Of a stretch of 64,000 nucleotides of DNA, positions 48,201-55,421 are shown piece after piece; the first letter of the stretch is position 1, and each line of letters opens with the position of its first letter. Position numbers and translations under genes: made by a program. The DNA comes from CAVVVS01 sp963751355. GTDB taxonomy: Bacteria > Bacteroidota > Ignavibacteria > Ignavibacteriales > Ignavibacteriaceae. The stretch spans positions 1 to 64,000 of the forward strand of contig CAVVVS010000001.1 of the NCBI GenBank assembly GCA_963751355.1, given 5' to 3'. The notes below the pieces were generated by a model. It did no database searches. It was not told where the DNA came from and worked only from the letters and a program-made list of their open reading frames with translations.

Positions 48201-48487
48201 TTTTACCCCCTGATTATTTATTAATTTAATCGAGAATTAAATTATTCCTTCAAAAGGAAAATCTTTATCAATTTCTCAATCTTTCACTTAACTTGTTAAT
48301 CTAGTAAAATTTTAAGGTTATCTTCCAATATTCTACATTTAAAAGGATAATTAATTTCAACAACCTCCGCACGAATAAAGTGTATTAGAAACCGAATATA
48401 TTTTAGATTGAGAAAACAATATTTTTCTCTGATCAAAAAATTGAAAATATTTTTGACTGTTTCCTTAACCGGAGTCCAAATTCAAAT

Positions 48488-48853
48488 TTACTGAATCTTA
48501 AACTCGGGATTATATATTAAGCCGAAAATATTCCCGAACGGATCAAGTACTGTAGCAACTTCAATCTTGCCCCCAACATTTGTAATAGGTGAATGCTGCT
48601 CAGCACCGATTGAAAGCAGTCTTTCAAATTCAGCTTTTATATCATTGACTCCCCAGTATGCAACAACACCGGCACTTGAAGGTTTGACGGGTGCAGCACC
48701 CGGATCTAATCCTAATTCAAATCCGCCTACATTGAAACCGACATAAAATGCTTCATCGAAATAAGGTATAATACCCAGGGCTTCGGAATACCACCTTTTT
48801 GCTTTTTCCAGATCGTTTACACCGTAAATAACCGTTCTTAAACCCAGTAACAT
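48488..48853 (-). CDS. VOC (glyoxalase/bleomycin resistance) family protein
   Basis: A 121-residue single-domain VOC protein with the paired beta-alpha-beta-beta-beta units (LRTVIYGVNDLEKAKRWYSEALGI at the start, VLDPFGNIFGLIYNPEF at the end). Such proteins bind a metal and act as lyases, dioxygenases or binding proteins for antibiotics. The substrate cannot be read from the sequence. It stands alone between the patatin and a T9SS cargo gene. Confidence 0.85.
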   Translation of the reverse strand: MLLGLRTVIYGVNDLEKAKRWYSEALGIIPYFDEAFYVGFNVGGFELGLDPGAAPVKPSSAGVVAYWGVNDIKAEFERLLSIGAEQHSPITNVGGKIEVATVLDPFGNIFGLIYNPEFKIQ

Positions 48854-49008
48854 TTCCCACTCCTTCTTAATTGTTTTAGTAATATTTTAATTGAACGAAG
48901 AAGAAATTTAGAAAATCATGAGTCATTCGTAAAATAAGCGAACTCTATCCAATGCCACTATCATCCTATTAGTATAAATTGTCTTTATAATTTAACTTTC
49001 ACAGAACT

Positions 49009-50064
49009 CTATCTCAATAAAATCATTTTCTTTGTTTGAAAAAAGCCTCCCGCTTTCAACCGGTAAAAATAAATTCCGCTTGGAAAAGTTTTTCCGCCAA
49101 CAATTCCGTTAAACTTAACTTGGTATTCACCTGTAGTTTTATTTTGGTTTACAAGTATAGTGACAACTTCTCCCAGTATATTATAAATTTTTAAAGAAAC
49201 CGGCACACTTCCCTTTGAGCCTGCATTTATAGTATACTTAATTGTAGTTTCCGGATTAAAAGGATTTGGATAATTTTGGGATAAATTAAAATTCATCAAA
49301 GAAATAGAATTATCGGATACCGATGTTACTGTTTTATGCAGTTCGAAATTTACGGACACAGTACTGTCAGGCCAAATTTGAACTGAAAATGTACTGTCTC
49401 TATATCCACTTTTTTTTACAGTTATATAAGTTATTCTTGATATATTTCTGAACCGGTAAAATCCGGTGCTGTCCGTCAGTACATATATATCTTGCGGCAT
49501 AACGAACAGTCCTGTTTCATCGTAAACAACCTTTGCACTGTCCACAGGCGTACCTGTAGAATCTTTTACATACCCTTCGATCCATCCATATATACCCACA
49601 GTATCAAATTGTACATTGAATGTTGGAGAGCTATCAAAATACCAGAATACTTCACCCTGCCATCCATAGGCAGATGAAATTGACCATTCAAGAGGGCATT
49701 CGGAAATTTCGCTTCCTTCCATATTTCCGATTGTCACCCAATCTCTCAAATATCCAGCCGAGTCATATAGTTCCAACCTTTCACCTTTTCTATTAATGGA
49801 TAGCGGATTATTCAATTCTTTATAAGTAATTATAAAATTCAAACTATTCAGATTTAATCCATCATTAAAATACGCTTTGCTGTAAGTCGTTTTTAAATAC
49901 CAGCCGTCTAAGTTATCCGATGAAGGGAATATACCTCGGTTTAGTTCTAATTTCCAACCTGACATGCTAAACATCAGTTGTTTAAAGTATAAGGCTCTTA
50001 CAGGATTTGAGTATATTTTTACAAATGAGAAAAATAATAGGATTAAAACTAATTTAGCTTTCAT
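49009..50064 (-). CDS. T9SS cargo protein with carboxypeptidase-regulatory-like domain
   Basis: 351 residues when started at the ATG at 50064, which gives a clean signal peptide (MKAKLVLILLFFSFVKIYSN). An upstream frame to 50163 overlaps the previous gene by 98 bases and has no signal. A domain near the middle (IEGYVKDSTGTPVDSAKVVYDETG, FYRFRNISRITYITVKKSGY) resembles the carboxypeptidase regulatory-like beta-sandwich. The C-terminal T9SS domain begins NYPNPFNPETTIKY. The start lies one base after the stop of the upstream gene, whose end (AAGGGTG) supplies the ribosome site, so the pair is coupled. Confidence 0.82.
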   Translation of the reverse strand: MKAKLVLILLFFSFVKIYSNPVRALYFKQLMFSMSGWKLELNRGIFPSSDNLDGWYLKTTYSKAYFNDGLNLNSLNFIITYKELNNPLSINRKGERLELYDSAGYLRDWVTIGNMEGSEISECPLEWSISSAYGWQGEVFWYFDSSPTFNVQFDTVGIYGWIEGYVKDSTGTPVDSAKVVYDETGLFVMPQDIYVLTDSTGFYRFRNISRITYITVKKSGYRDSTFSVQIWPDSTVSVNFELHKTVTSVSDNSISLMNFNLSQNYPNPFNPETTIKYTINAGSKGSVPVSLKIYNILGEVVTILVNQNKTTGEYQVKFNGIVGGKTFPSGIYFYRLKAGGFFQTKKMILLR

Positions 50065-50065
50065 T

Positions 50066-50647
50066 TCATTCACCCTTTTTTCTCCATTGTACAATAAGGT
50101 TATGCCCCGGTAAAAAATTCTCTTTAGAAATGAAGTAAGCTTGAAAATCTCCGTTACGTTCAATTTTGTCCGGTTTATAAGATAAAAAAGTTAATACAAA
50201 TTTATCCGGTATTCTTATAATAAACTCAGCGGAAGAAAGCGGTTTTTTCCATGCGTGCGTAGTGATTAAAATATATTCCATCTTTTGGTAAGATGTTTTC
50301 TGTTTATAAAATACCTTATACTCGGAAATGGAATTTGGTTGTATTTTTACGGGGAAAGTAATACCCGTCCTGGATTTACTGAATTCTACATCTGAGTTAT
50401 TTTTTACGTCCGTTACATCAATGCTGTCCGGGTAAGGCAACTGATTATTTATGACGAACGGATAATAAATTCCTCCGCGGGCATCATTAAAACCGGGATT
50501 TTCGAAATAATATTTACCGGTAAGTAAACAATAGTTTCCGCGAACCTCTATCTCAATTTTCTCCCTTAAAAACTGAAATGATTGGGAAACAAGGATAGCC
50601 GGATATATTCCCCAAATAATTAATACCGGTAATAATTTAAGGTTCAT
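50066..50647 (-). CDS. Secreted protein of unknown function
   Basis: 193 residues with a signal peptide (about 1-22, MNLKLLPVLIIWGIYPAI to VSQS). The mature part is beta-rich with a conserved-looking FENPGFNDARGGIYYPFVI and KVFYKQKTSY stretch and ends in a Lys/Arg-rich tail. It somewhat resembles secreted proteins of the DUF4424 kind, but this is not firm. Its stop nearly touches the start of the T9SS cargo gene downstream, so both are probably made together and may interact. Confidence 0.65.
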   Translation of the reverse strand: MNLKLLPVLIIWGIYPAILVSQSFQFLREKIEIEVRGNYCLLTGKYYFENPGFNDARGGIYYPFVINNQLPYPDSIDVTDVKNNSDVEFSKSRTGITFPVKIQPNSISEYKVFYKQKTSYQKMEYILITTHAWKKPLSSAEFIIRIPDKFVLTFLSYKPDKIERNGDFQAYFISKENFLPGHNLIVQWRKKGE

Positions 50648-50718
50648 TTAGCGAACCTTTTTTGTTTCGAAAGTTTACTTTTTAAAATAGTAAAAATTTC
50701 AACATTTGATAGTTCAAA

Positions 50719-51831
50719 TTATTTCAAAATCACCATTTTTTTTGCCTGGATAAAATTACCTGCCGAAAGCTTATAGAAATAAATACCGCTGGGCAAGCTG
50801 CCACTTTCAAACTCTGTCCGGTAAGAACCTGCCGGCTGTATCCTATTCACAAGCTCGGATACTTGTTGACCCAAAGAATTATAAACGGATAGTTCAACCC
50901 TGCTTTTGTTGGATACGAAATATTCAATAATTGTAGAGGGATTAAACGGATTCGGATAATTTTGATAAAGATTAAATTCCCCGAGTCGATTTCTTTCGCT
51001 TTTCACATCTGAAGCAGCCGGTAGAGGTTCTCCTGCATTTTTCCATGCAGTGTAAATTAAACTCGCCAGTTTTCCGGAAGCACTTTTAAATAATTGAATA
51101 GTAAAATTTCCGGTTAAGTTCCAGAATTCACTCAGGTATGCATCGCTACTTGTACTTCCGGTTTGAGAAGATGCTGTTTTATCTGCATTCAGAACCGAAT
51201 CGACATAATTGTAATTTTGATATATATATTTAAATACAAAATCCGGTACGTTTGTTATATAGAAAGCCGTATCCGGAGAGTACGTAATCTGAGATTCGAA
51301 TTTTTCAATCATTGACGACTCATACCTCGAATGTACACCACGCTGATTTGTATATTGCCCGTTATAATTTTCTGTCAAATGCAAAGGCATATGTGAATCG
51401 GCAACATAATGACCAAGATCGGCAGCAGTTTGTTTTGCTTTATCCCAGTCTTTTCTTTTGAATTGCTGTGTTAATGAATCAAAAGATGCAATTATAGCCC
51501 ACGGTAAAACTCCGTTGTTAATTACGGTATTGTATCCGTGCATAGCTACTAAAGAATCAAAATCTTGAGTAATTGCACCGTTGGAAACAAACTCGGAATA
51601 ACTATCAATATCAATAAAATGTTTAGGCGACTCACTCGGGTCCTGCCCTTTTCTATTATCCGCATCCGAAGCATGATCGGCTAGATAAGTCTGCCAGTCT
51701 TTAAACGCACTCATCTCAGGAGGAAAACACAAAACTGCATTTTTATTAATAATGTTATGTCCTATTCTCCCCCAGCCGAAAAAGATTAGAGAAATGATTA
51801 CAATCATGAAAACGGATTTTTTATTTTTCAC
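50719..51831 (-). CDS. Secreted S1/P1-type nuclease or zinc phospholipase C-like enzyme with T9SS sorting domain
   Basis: 370 residues: signal peptide (about 1-20), a helical zinc enzyme of the S1/P1 nuclease or phospholipase C superfamily (about 20-265), and a T9SS type A domain starting NYPNPFNPSTIIEY. Zinc-ligand motifs are visible: WGRIGH at the mature N-terminus, HASDAD, HFIDID, and LGHYVADSHMPLHLTENYNG. The superfamily hydrolyses nucleic acids or phospholipids with three zinc ions. Which one applies here is unclear. It is probably released to the surface or medium by T9SS. Confidence 0.88.
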   Translation of the reverse strand: MKNKKSVFMIVIISLIFFGWGRIGHNIINKNAVLCFPPEMSAFKDWQTYLADHASDADNRKGQDPSESPKHFIDIDSYSEFVSNGAITQDFDSLVAMHGYNTVINNGVLPWAIIASFDSLTQQFKRKDWDKAKQTAADLGHYVADSHMPLHLTENYNGQYTNQRGVHSRYESSMIEKFESQITYSPDTAFYITNVPDFVFKYIYQNYNYVDSVLNADKTASSQTGSTSSDAYLSEFWNLTGNFTIQLFKSASGKLASLIYTAWKNAGEPLPAASDVKSERNRLGEFNLYQNYPNPFNPSTIIEYFVSNKSRVELSVYNSLGQQVSELVNRIQPAGSYRTEFESGSLPSGIYFYKLSAGNFIQAKKMVILK

Positions 51832-51954
51832 ATGACCCCTTATTTTTGATGAGTAAACTATTGCCTGGAAATATTCTATCCTTAATTTAATAATATTTTG
51901 TTAATAAAAAACAAGACTTTTAAAATGAAAGTTACACATACAATAAGTTTTGAG

Positions 51955-52102
51955 TTACGGCTGGTCCTGATTCGGAATTATTTTAGTAGAAGTATCTTCA
52001 TTGTTTTGCAGTAGTTGCCTGTAAATATATACTCCGCTTGAAAAATCCTCACATTTATATTGATATTATATTTACCGGGTTTTTCACTTCGCTGACAAAT
52101 GT
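51955..52102 (-). pseudogene. Decayed remnant of a T9SS type A sorting domain
   Basis: On the minus strand, in three successive frames, the DNA reads FVSEVKN, then PGKYNININ, then DFSSGVYIYRQLLQ, followed by a stop. This is the order found in the last part of T9SS type A domains in this window (for example SAGYYEAEFNPKGLASGIYLYR). The frames are joined by small shifts, so it no longer codes for a protein. It begins immediately downstream of the M48 gene stop at 52104. It is the fossil end of a lost cargo gene or of a duplicated tail. Confidence 0.55.
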
Positions 52103-52103
52103 T

Positions 52104-53372
52104 TCAACTAATTTTCACTCCTTGCGTAGCCTTGGCAATAGTTGAAATATCACCAAGCGGAATTTCATTTTTCCTTCCGCATTTCGGACAGGTAATGGAC
52201 TTCTCTTTATAATCCGGCGGGACCTTCATTTTTAACCCGCAGGCGCAGACAAGAAATGCATATTTATTCACAGTCATCATCAAATCGCCAAGAGTTCTTT
52301 TTTGCTGAACTTTAGTTTGAGTTTTCGCTGAAGCCGATGGTTTCCGAATATCAATCTTTGTTTGATCTCCTAATGCTGTAGTAGGCATCAGTCCTGTTCT
52401 TTTCCCCTTAACAAAATTAAAGGCATTTTGATAATTGATATAGTTAACTCCGCCCGAAATGCTTCGTAATATTTTTATTCTTTCGGATGTTGGCGGATGT
52501 GTGCTGGTTAAATCCGAAAGTTTCATCCCCTTTTTCTTCAAAGGATTAATAATAAACATAGGCGCCGTTACTTTATTCGCCGATTTCAAATCCAGATCCG
52601 TTGAAGAAATCTTTTCCAGTGCGGAAGCTAATCCTTCGGGATAGCGTGTTAATCTTGCACCATTCGCATCAGCCAGGTATTCCCTTCGTCTTGAAATGGC
52701 AAGGTAAAGCAATCGTGCAATAATTGGTGCAAGAATTGCGAAAATGATTGCAACTACCATAATTACCAATTGTGCCTGACCGCTGTTTGATGAAGATTTT
52801 GAGCGGTAACGCACCGATGAACCGCCTGAAAACCAAAGTCCCTTCAGAAAAACTTCAGAAATTAATACAATACTTCCCAGCATGATCCCTGCAAAAGTCA
52901 TTACCAGAATATCTCTGTTTACTATGTGTGACATTTCATGGGCAATAACGCCCTGAAGTTCATCACGATTTAACTTTGAAAGTAATCCAGCCGTAACTGT
53001 AATAGCGCTGTTCTCGGGCTTAATACCGGTTGCAAATGCATTCGGTGCTTCTTCGTTGATGATATACACTTTCGGCATTTTGGGTAGATTAGCTGCAAGC
53101 TGCATTTCTTCAACTACATTAAATAACTGTTGATGCACATCCGGAGTAACTTCCCGGGCATGGCTGACGGATAAAAGGATGGAACTGCCTGCCGAATAAC
53201 TGACCAATGACAAAATGAACCAGATAAACAGAGCAAACATTATCCCGTAAATTCCCCCGCCACTGGGGAAGAAATAACTGCCTACCAAGTATCCCAGAAT
53301 TACAAGCGCAAAACCCATTGCGATGAATAAAATCATCGTCTTTCTTTTATTTGATTGAATTAATTCCCACAT
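52104..53372 (-). CDS. M48 family zinc metallopeptidase (HtpX-like) with C-terminal zinc ribbon
   Basis: A 422-residue membrane peptidase. It has N-terminal helices (about 12-32, 43-64), HEMSH (His145, Glu146, His149), two more helices (about 155-175, 205-225) and a later RRREYLADANGARLTR block carrying the third ligand. The C-terminal 60 residues add a zinc ribbon (CACGLKM and CPKCGRKNEI), which is not found in E. coli HtpX. HtpX-type proteases take part in membrane protein quality control. It lies 44 bases after a LemA-family gene, a common pairing. Confidence 0.92.
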   Translation of the reverse strand: MWELIQSNKRKTMILFIAMGFALVILGYLVGSYFFPSGGGIYGIMFALFIWFILSLVSYSAGSSILLSVSHAREVTPDVHQQLFNVVEEMQLAANLPKMPKVYIINEEAPNAFATGIKPENSAITVTAGLLSKLNRDELQGVIAHEMSHIVNRDILVMTFAGIMLGSIVLISEVFLKGLWFSGGSSVRYRSKSSSNSGQAQLVIMVVAIIFAILAPIIARLLYLAISRRREYLADANGARLTRYPEGLASALEKISSTDLDLKSANKVTAPMFIINPLKKKGMKLSDLTSTHPPTSERIKILRSISGGVNYINYQNAFNFVKGKRTGLMPTTALGDQTKIDIRKPSASAKTQTKVQQKRTLGDLMMTVNKYAFLVCACGLKMKVPPDYKEKSITCPKCGRKNEIPLGDISTIAKATQGVKIS

Positions 53373-53416
53373 AATCTAAATCGGAAAAAAATATTAAAAT
53401 TGATGTTCGTTTATTT

Positions 53417-53974
53417 TTATGAAAAGCTGACTTTAGGTACTTCCCTATCGGATTTATCCTCGATTTTAAAAAAGGTTTCTTCCTTAAAGTTGAACATTCC
53501 TGCCATAATATTTGTCGGGAACATTTGAATTTTATTATTATAAAAAAGTACCTGGTCATTATAATTTTGGCGTGAGAAAGATATTTTATTCTCGGTGGAA
53601 GTTAACTCTTCCTGAAGAGCTAAAAAATTCTGATTGGCTTTAAGATCTGGGTAGTTTTCCACAACAAGAAAAAATTTGCTCATTGCACCGTTTAATTCAC
53701 CTTCAGCCTTTGCCCTGTCTTTTACTCCGGAAGCATTCATTGCCTGGCTCCGGGCGTTTGTTATATTTTGTAAGGTCTCACGCTCGTGAGTCATGTAGCC
53801 TTTAACTGTCTCGATCAAATTAGGGATTAAATCGTGTCTTCTTTTTAATTGAACATCGATTTGAGACCAGGCATTTTTAACCTGGTTCCGTAATTTAATT
53901 AGTGAATTGTACATGGATACCATGATTAGTATGCCAATTACAATTAATATTAAAATAATTATTAAAACTGCCAT
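53417..53974 (-). CDS. LemA family protein
   Basis: A 185-residue LemA protein with a single N-terminal membrane helix (about 2-22), then the diagnostic YNSLIKLRNQVKNAWSQIDVQLKRRHDLIPNLIETVKGYM, and a helical domain ending in an MFNFKEETFF segment. LemA proteins are outside-facing helical bundles of unknown function that often accompany M48 peptidases, as here. It follows the zf-TFIIB gene after a single base. Confidence 0.93.
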   Translation of the reverse strand: MAVLIIILILIVIGILIMVSMYNSLIKLRNQVKNAWSQIDVQLKRRHDLIPNLIETVKGYMTHERETLQNITNARSQAMNASGVKDRAKAEGELNGAMSKFFLVVENYPDLKANQNFLALQEELTSTENKISFSRQNYNDQVLFYNNKIQMFPTNIMAGMFNFKEETFFKIEDKSDREVPKVSFS

Positions 53975-53975
53975 A

Positions 53976-54386
53976 TTATTCTCCCGGTTGGTTTAAATTG
54001 AGTTTATGTCCAAACATTTCTTTGATTAGATTCAAAACTTTGTTGTCTTTATCCAAACCTTCGGACTCGAGTAATTGTTCAAGTTCGCCTTTATCAAACC
54101 AAAGTCCGTGATGCTTTTTACATCTGTCGATCAAAATATTTTCATCTTTGCCGCAAAGGACCTTTTCCATTTTCTTGCCGCAGATAGGGCATTTTAATTT
54201 CTTCTCGGAACTGTCTTTATCATCATGGAATGAAGCTAACAATTCATTTTTGTATGTTTCATCTTCAAGAAGGATTTCCAGTTCACCTCCATCGAGCCAA
54301 ATTCCGTCGCAGTTTGTACAGTGATCAATTTCAACTTTGTTGAGTTCAAGAATTACAAGAGGACTTTTGCACACTGGGCAGTTCAT
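53976..54386 (-). CDS. Protein with two TFIIB-type zinc ribbons
   Basis: A 136-residue protein made of two zf-TFIIB-like units. The first has Cys3, Cys6, Cys23 and Cys26 and the typical CDGIWLDGGELEILL. The second repeats this as CPICGKKM through HHGLWFDKGELEQLL, with one Cys replaced in the CKKHHG part. Such proteins are common next to LemA and M48 genes; their biochemical role is unknown. The gene heads a tight three-gene set with LemA and M48. Confidence 0.85.
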   Translation of the reverse strand: MNCPVCKSPLVILELNKVEIDHCTNCDGIWLDGGELEILLEDETYKNELLASFHDDKDSSEKKLKCPICGKKMEKVLCGKDENILIDRCKKHHGLWFDKGELEQLLESEGLDKDNKVLNLIKEMFGHKLNLNQPGE

Positions 54387-54631
54387 GTTATATGCTCATT
54401 TTGAATTTAATTAATGCTTTAATATAATAATAAATCGAAAAAAGATAACTATTATACTTATTATTTTTTAGACGATAGATTGTAATAGAAGTTCGCCATA
54501 ACAGTTTCCTGATGTAGATCAATATCTTATTTCCGGAGCCTTCAATTGCAAATCTGTTATTAGGAAGCTCACAAAAATTATTAGAAAACATTTAATATTT
54601 AATTCTAAAGTTTCGTACAGACAGCAAAATT

Positions 54632-55276
54632 CTACCGAACTATATTTTTCAATAATGTCTTAGAGTAATAAAATTTATAAGCTTCTTTACCGAAGAAATT
54701 AACCTTAAAATTATTAGGGTTTATATATCCGTGTGAATATAAAGTGGCAAGGTAGGCAATGTTACAATGAATATTGCTACCGTCATCTTTCCAAATTTTT
54801 ATAAAAATAGCAATATATGCTGCAGCATACATTATATTTAGCGAATCGCTGTGCAGTTTAATCTTTAGCTCGTTTACACTCTTGCTTAACGGCAGCTTTA
54901 AAGAATAATCTTTTCCGAGATATCCTTTTTTATTAGGATTATTAAGTTGTTTTTCAATCCATACCGCTGTTTTTAGTTTAACCTGAGCAAATCCGACCGA
55001 AGCATTTATACCGAAATCAAGAAGAAGGAAATCCAGTTCTTTATCAATGAAAGTATAGTTTAAGTATCTTTCCGTAAATATTATTACCGCTAATATTCTC
55101 GGATTAATATTAAAATCATGCGCAGCAGAAATAATATATTTTTCTCTTGAATAAATATCCTTGTGAGTGGATTGAAGTTTACTAAGTCCTTGTGCTTTAA
55201 CATTGTCGAGTAATAATAAGTTAAATAGAAATAGTAAACAAAAGATTCTAATAAAAAAATTCTTACGGTTTTTCAT
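54632..55276 (-). CDS. Secreted lytic transglycosylase-like (SLT fold) protein
   Basis: 214 residues with a signal peptide (about 1-29). The mature part resembles the SLT lysozyme-like fold: an AAHDFNINPRILAVIIFTERYLN helix with a candidate catalytic Glu69, and GINASVGFAQVKLKTA with the S-x-G-x-x-Q pattern (Ser93, Gly95, Gln98). The later AYIAIFIKIW and IAYLATLYSHG helices fit the rest of the fold. If active, it cuts peptidoglycan between MurNAc and GlcNAc. The Glu position and divergence leave doubt about activity. Confidence 0.65.
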   Translation of the reverse strand: MKNRKNFFIRIFCLLFLFNLLLLDNVKAQGLSKLQSTHKDIYSREKYIISAAHDFNINPRILAVIIFTERYLNYTFIDKELDFLLLDFGINASVGFAQVKLKTAVWIEKQLNNPNKKGYLGKDYSLKLPLSKSVNELKIKLHSDSLNIMYAAAYIAIFIKIWKDDGSNIHCNIAYLATLYSHGYINPNNFKVNFFGKEAYKFYYSKTLLKNIVR

Positions 55277-55314
55277 ATCCTAATAATATTCAATAAATAA
55301 AAACGTTAATTGTA

Positions 55315-55335
55315 GAGACGCATAGCATGCGTCTC
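55315..55335. repeat. Perfect palindrome, REP-like
   Basis: GAGACGCAT (55315-55323), three bases, and ATGCGTCTC (55327-55335) form a perfect 9-base stem, preceded by TGTA. By recollection, palindromes of the form GTAGAGACGC...GCGTCTC are widespread in intergenic DNA of several phyla, so this is likely a member of such a family rather than a unique site. It lies between the SLT-like gene and the sorting-domain end of a T9SS cargo gene. Confidence 0.7.
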
Positions 55336-55360
55336 AGGTAAAGTTAATCACTAAGCAACC

Positions 55361-55400
55361 TTCAATGTTGCCCGCTGTTTTACCCACCGCAAACATTGAA
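55361..55400. repeat. Inverted repeat downstream of a T9SS cargo gene
   Basis: TTCAATGTT (55361-55369) and AACATTGAA (55392-55400) pair perfectly around a 22-base loop, and similarity extends a few bases outward. It lies 22 bases after the stop of the large cargo gene read from the right. There is no T-run in either direction, so it is only a possible RNA-stabilising or termination element. Confidence 0.45.
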
Positions 55401-55421
55401 AGTTACGTTGAATTGATTAGA

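Noticed and set aside
54388..54591. 67-codon open frame just upstream of the zf-TFIIB gene
   Set aside because: It occupies the probable promoter region of that gene, has no ribosome site and encodes no recognisable fold.
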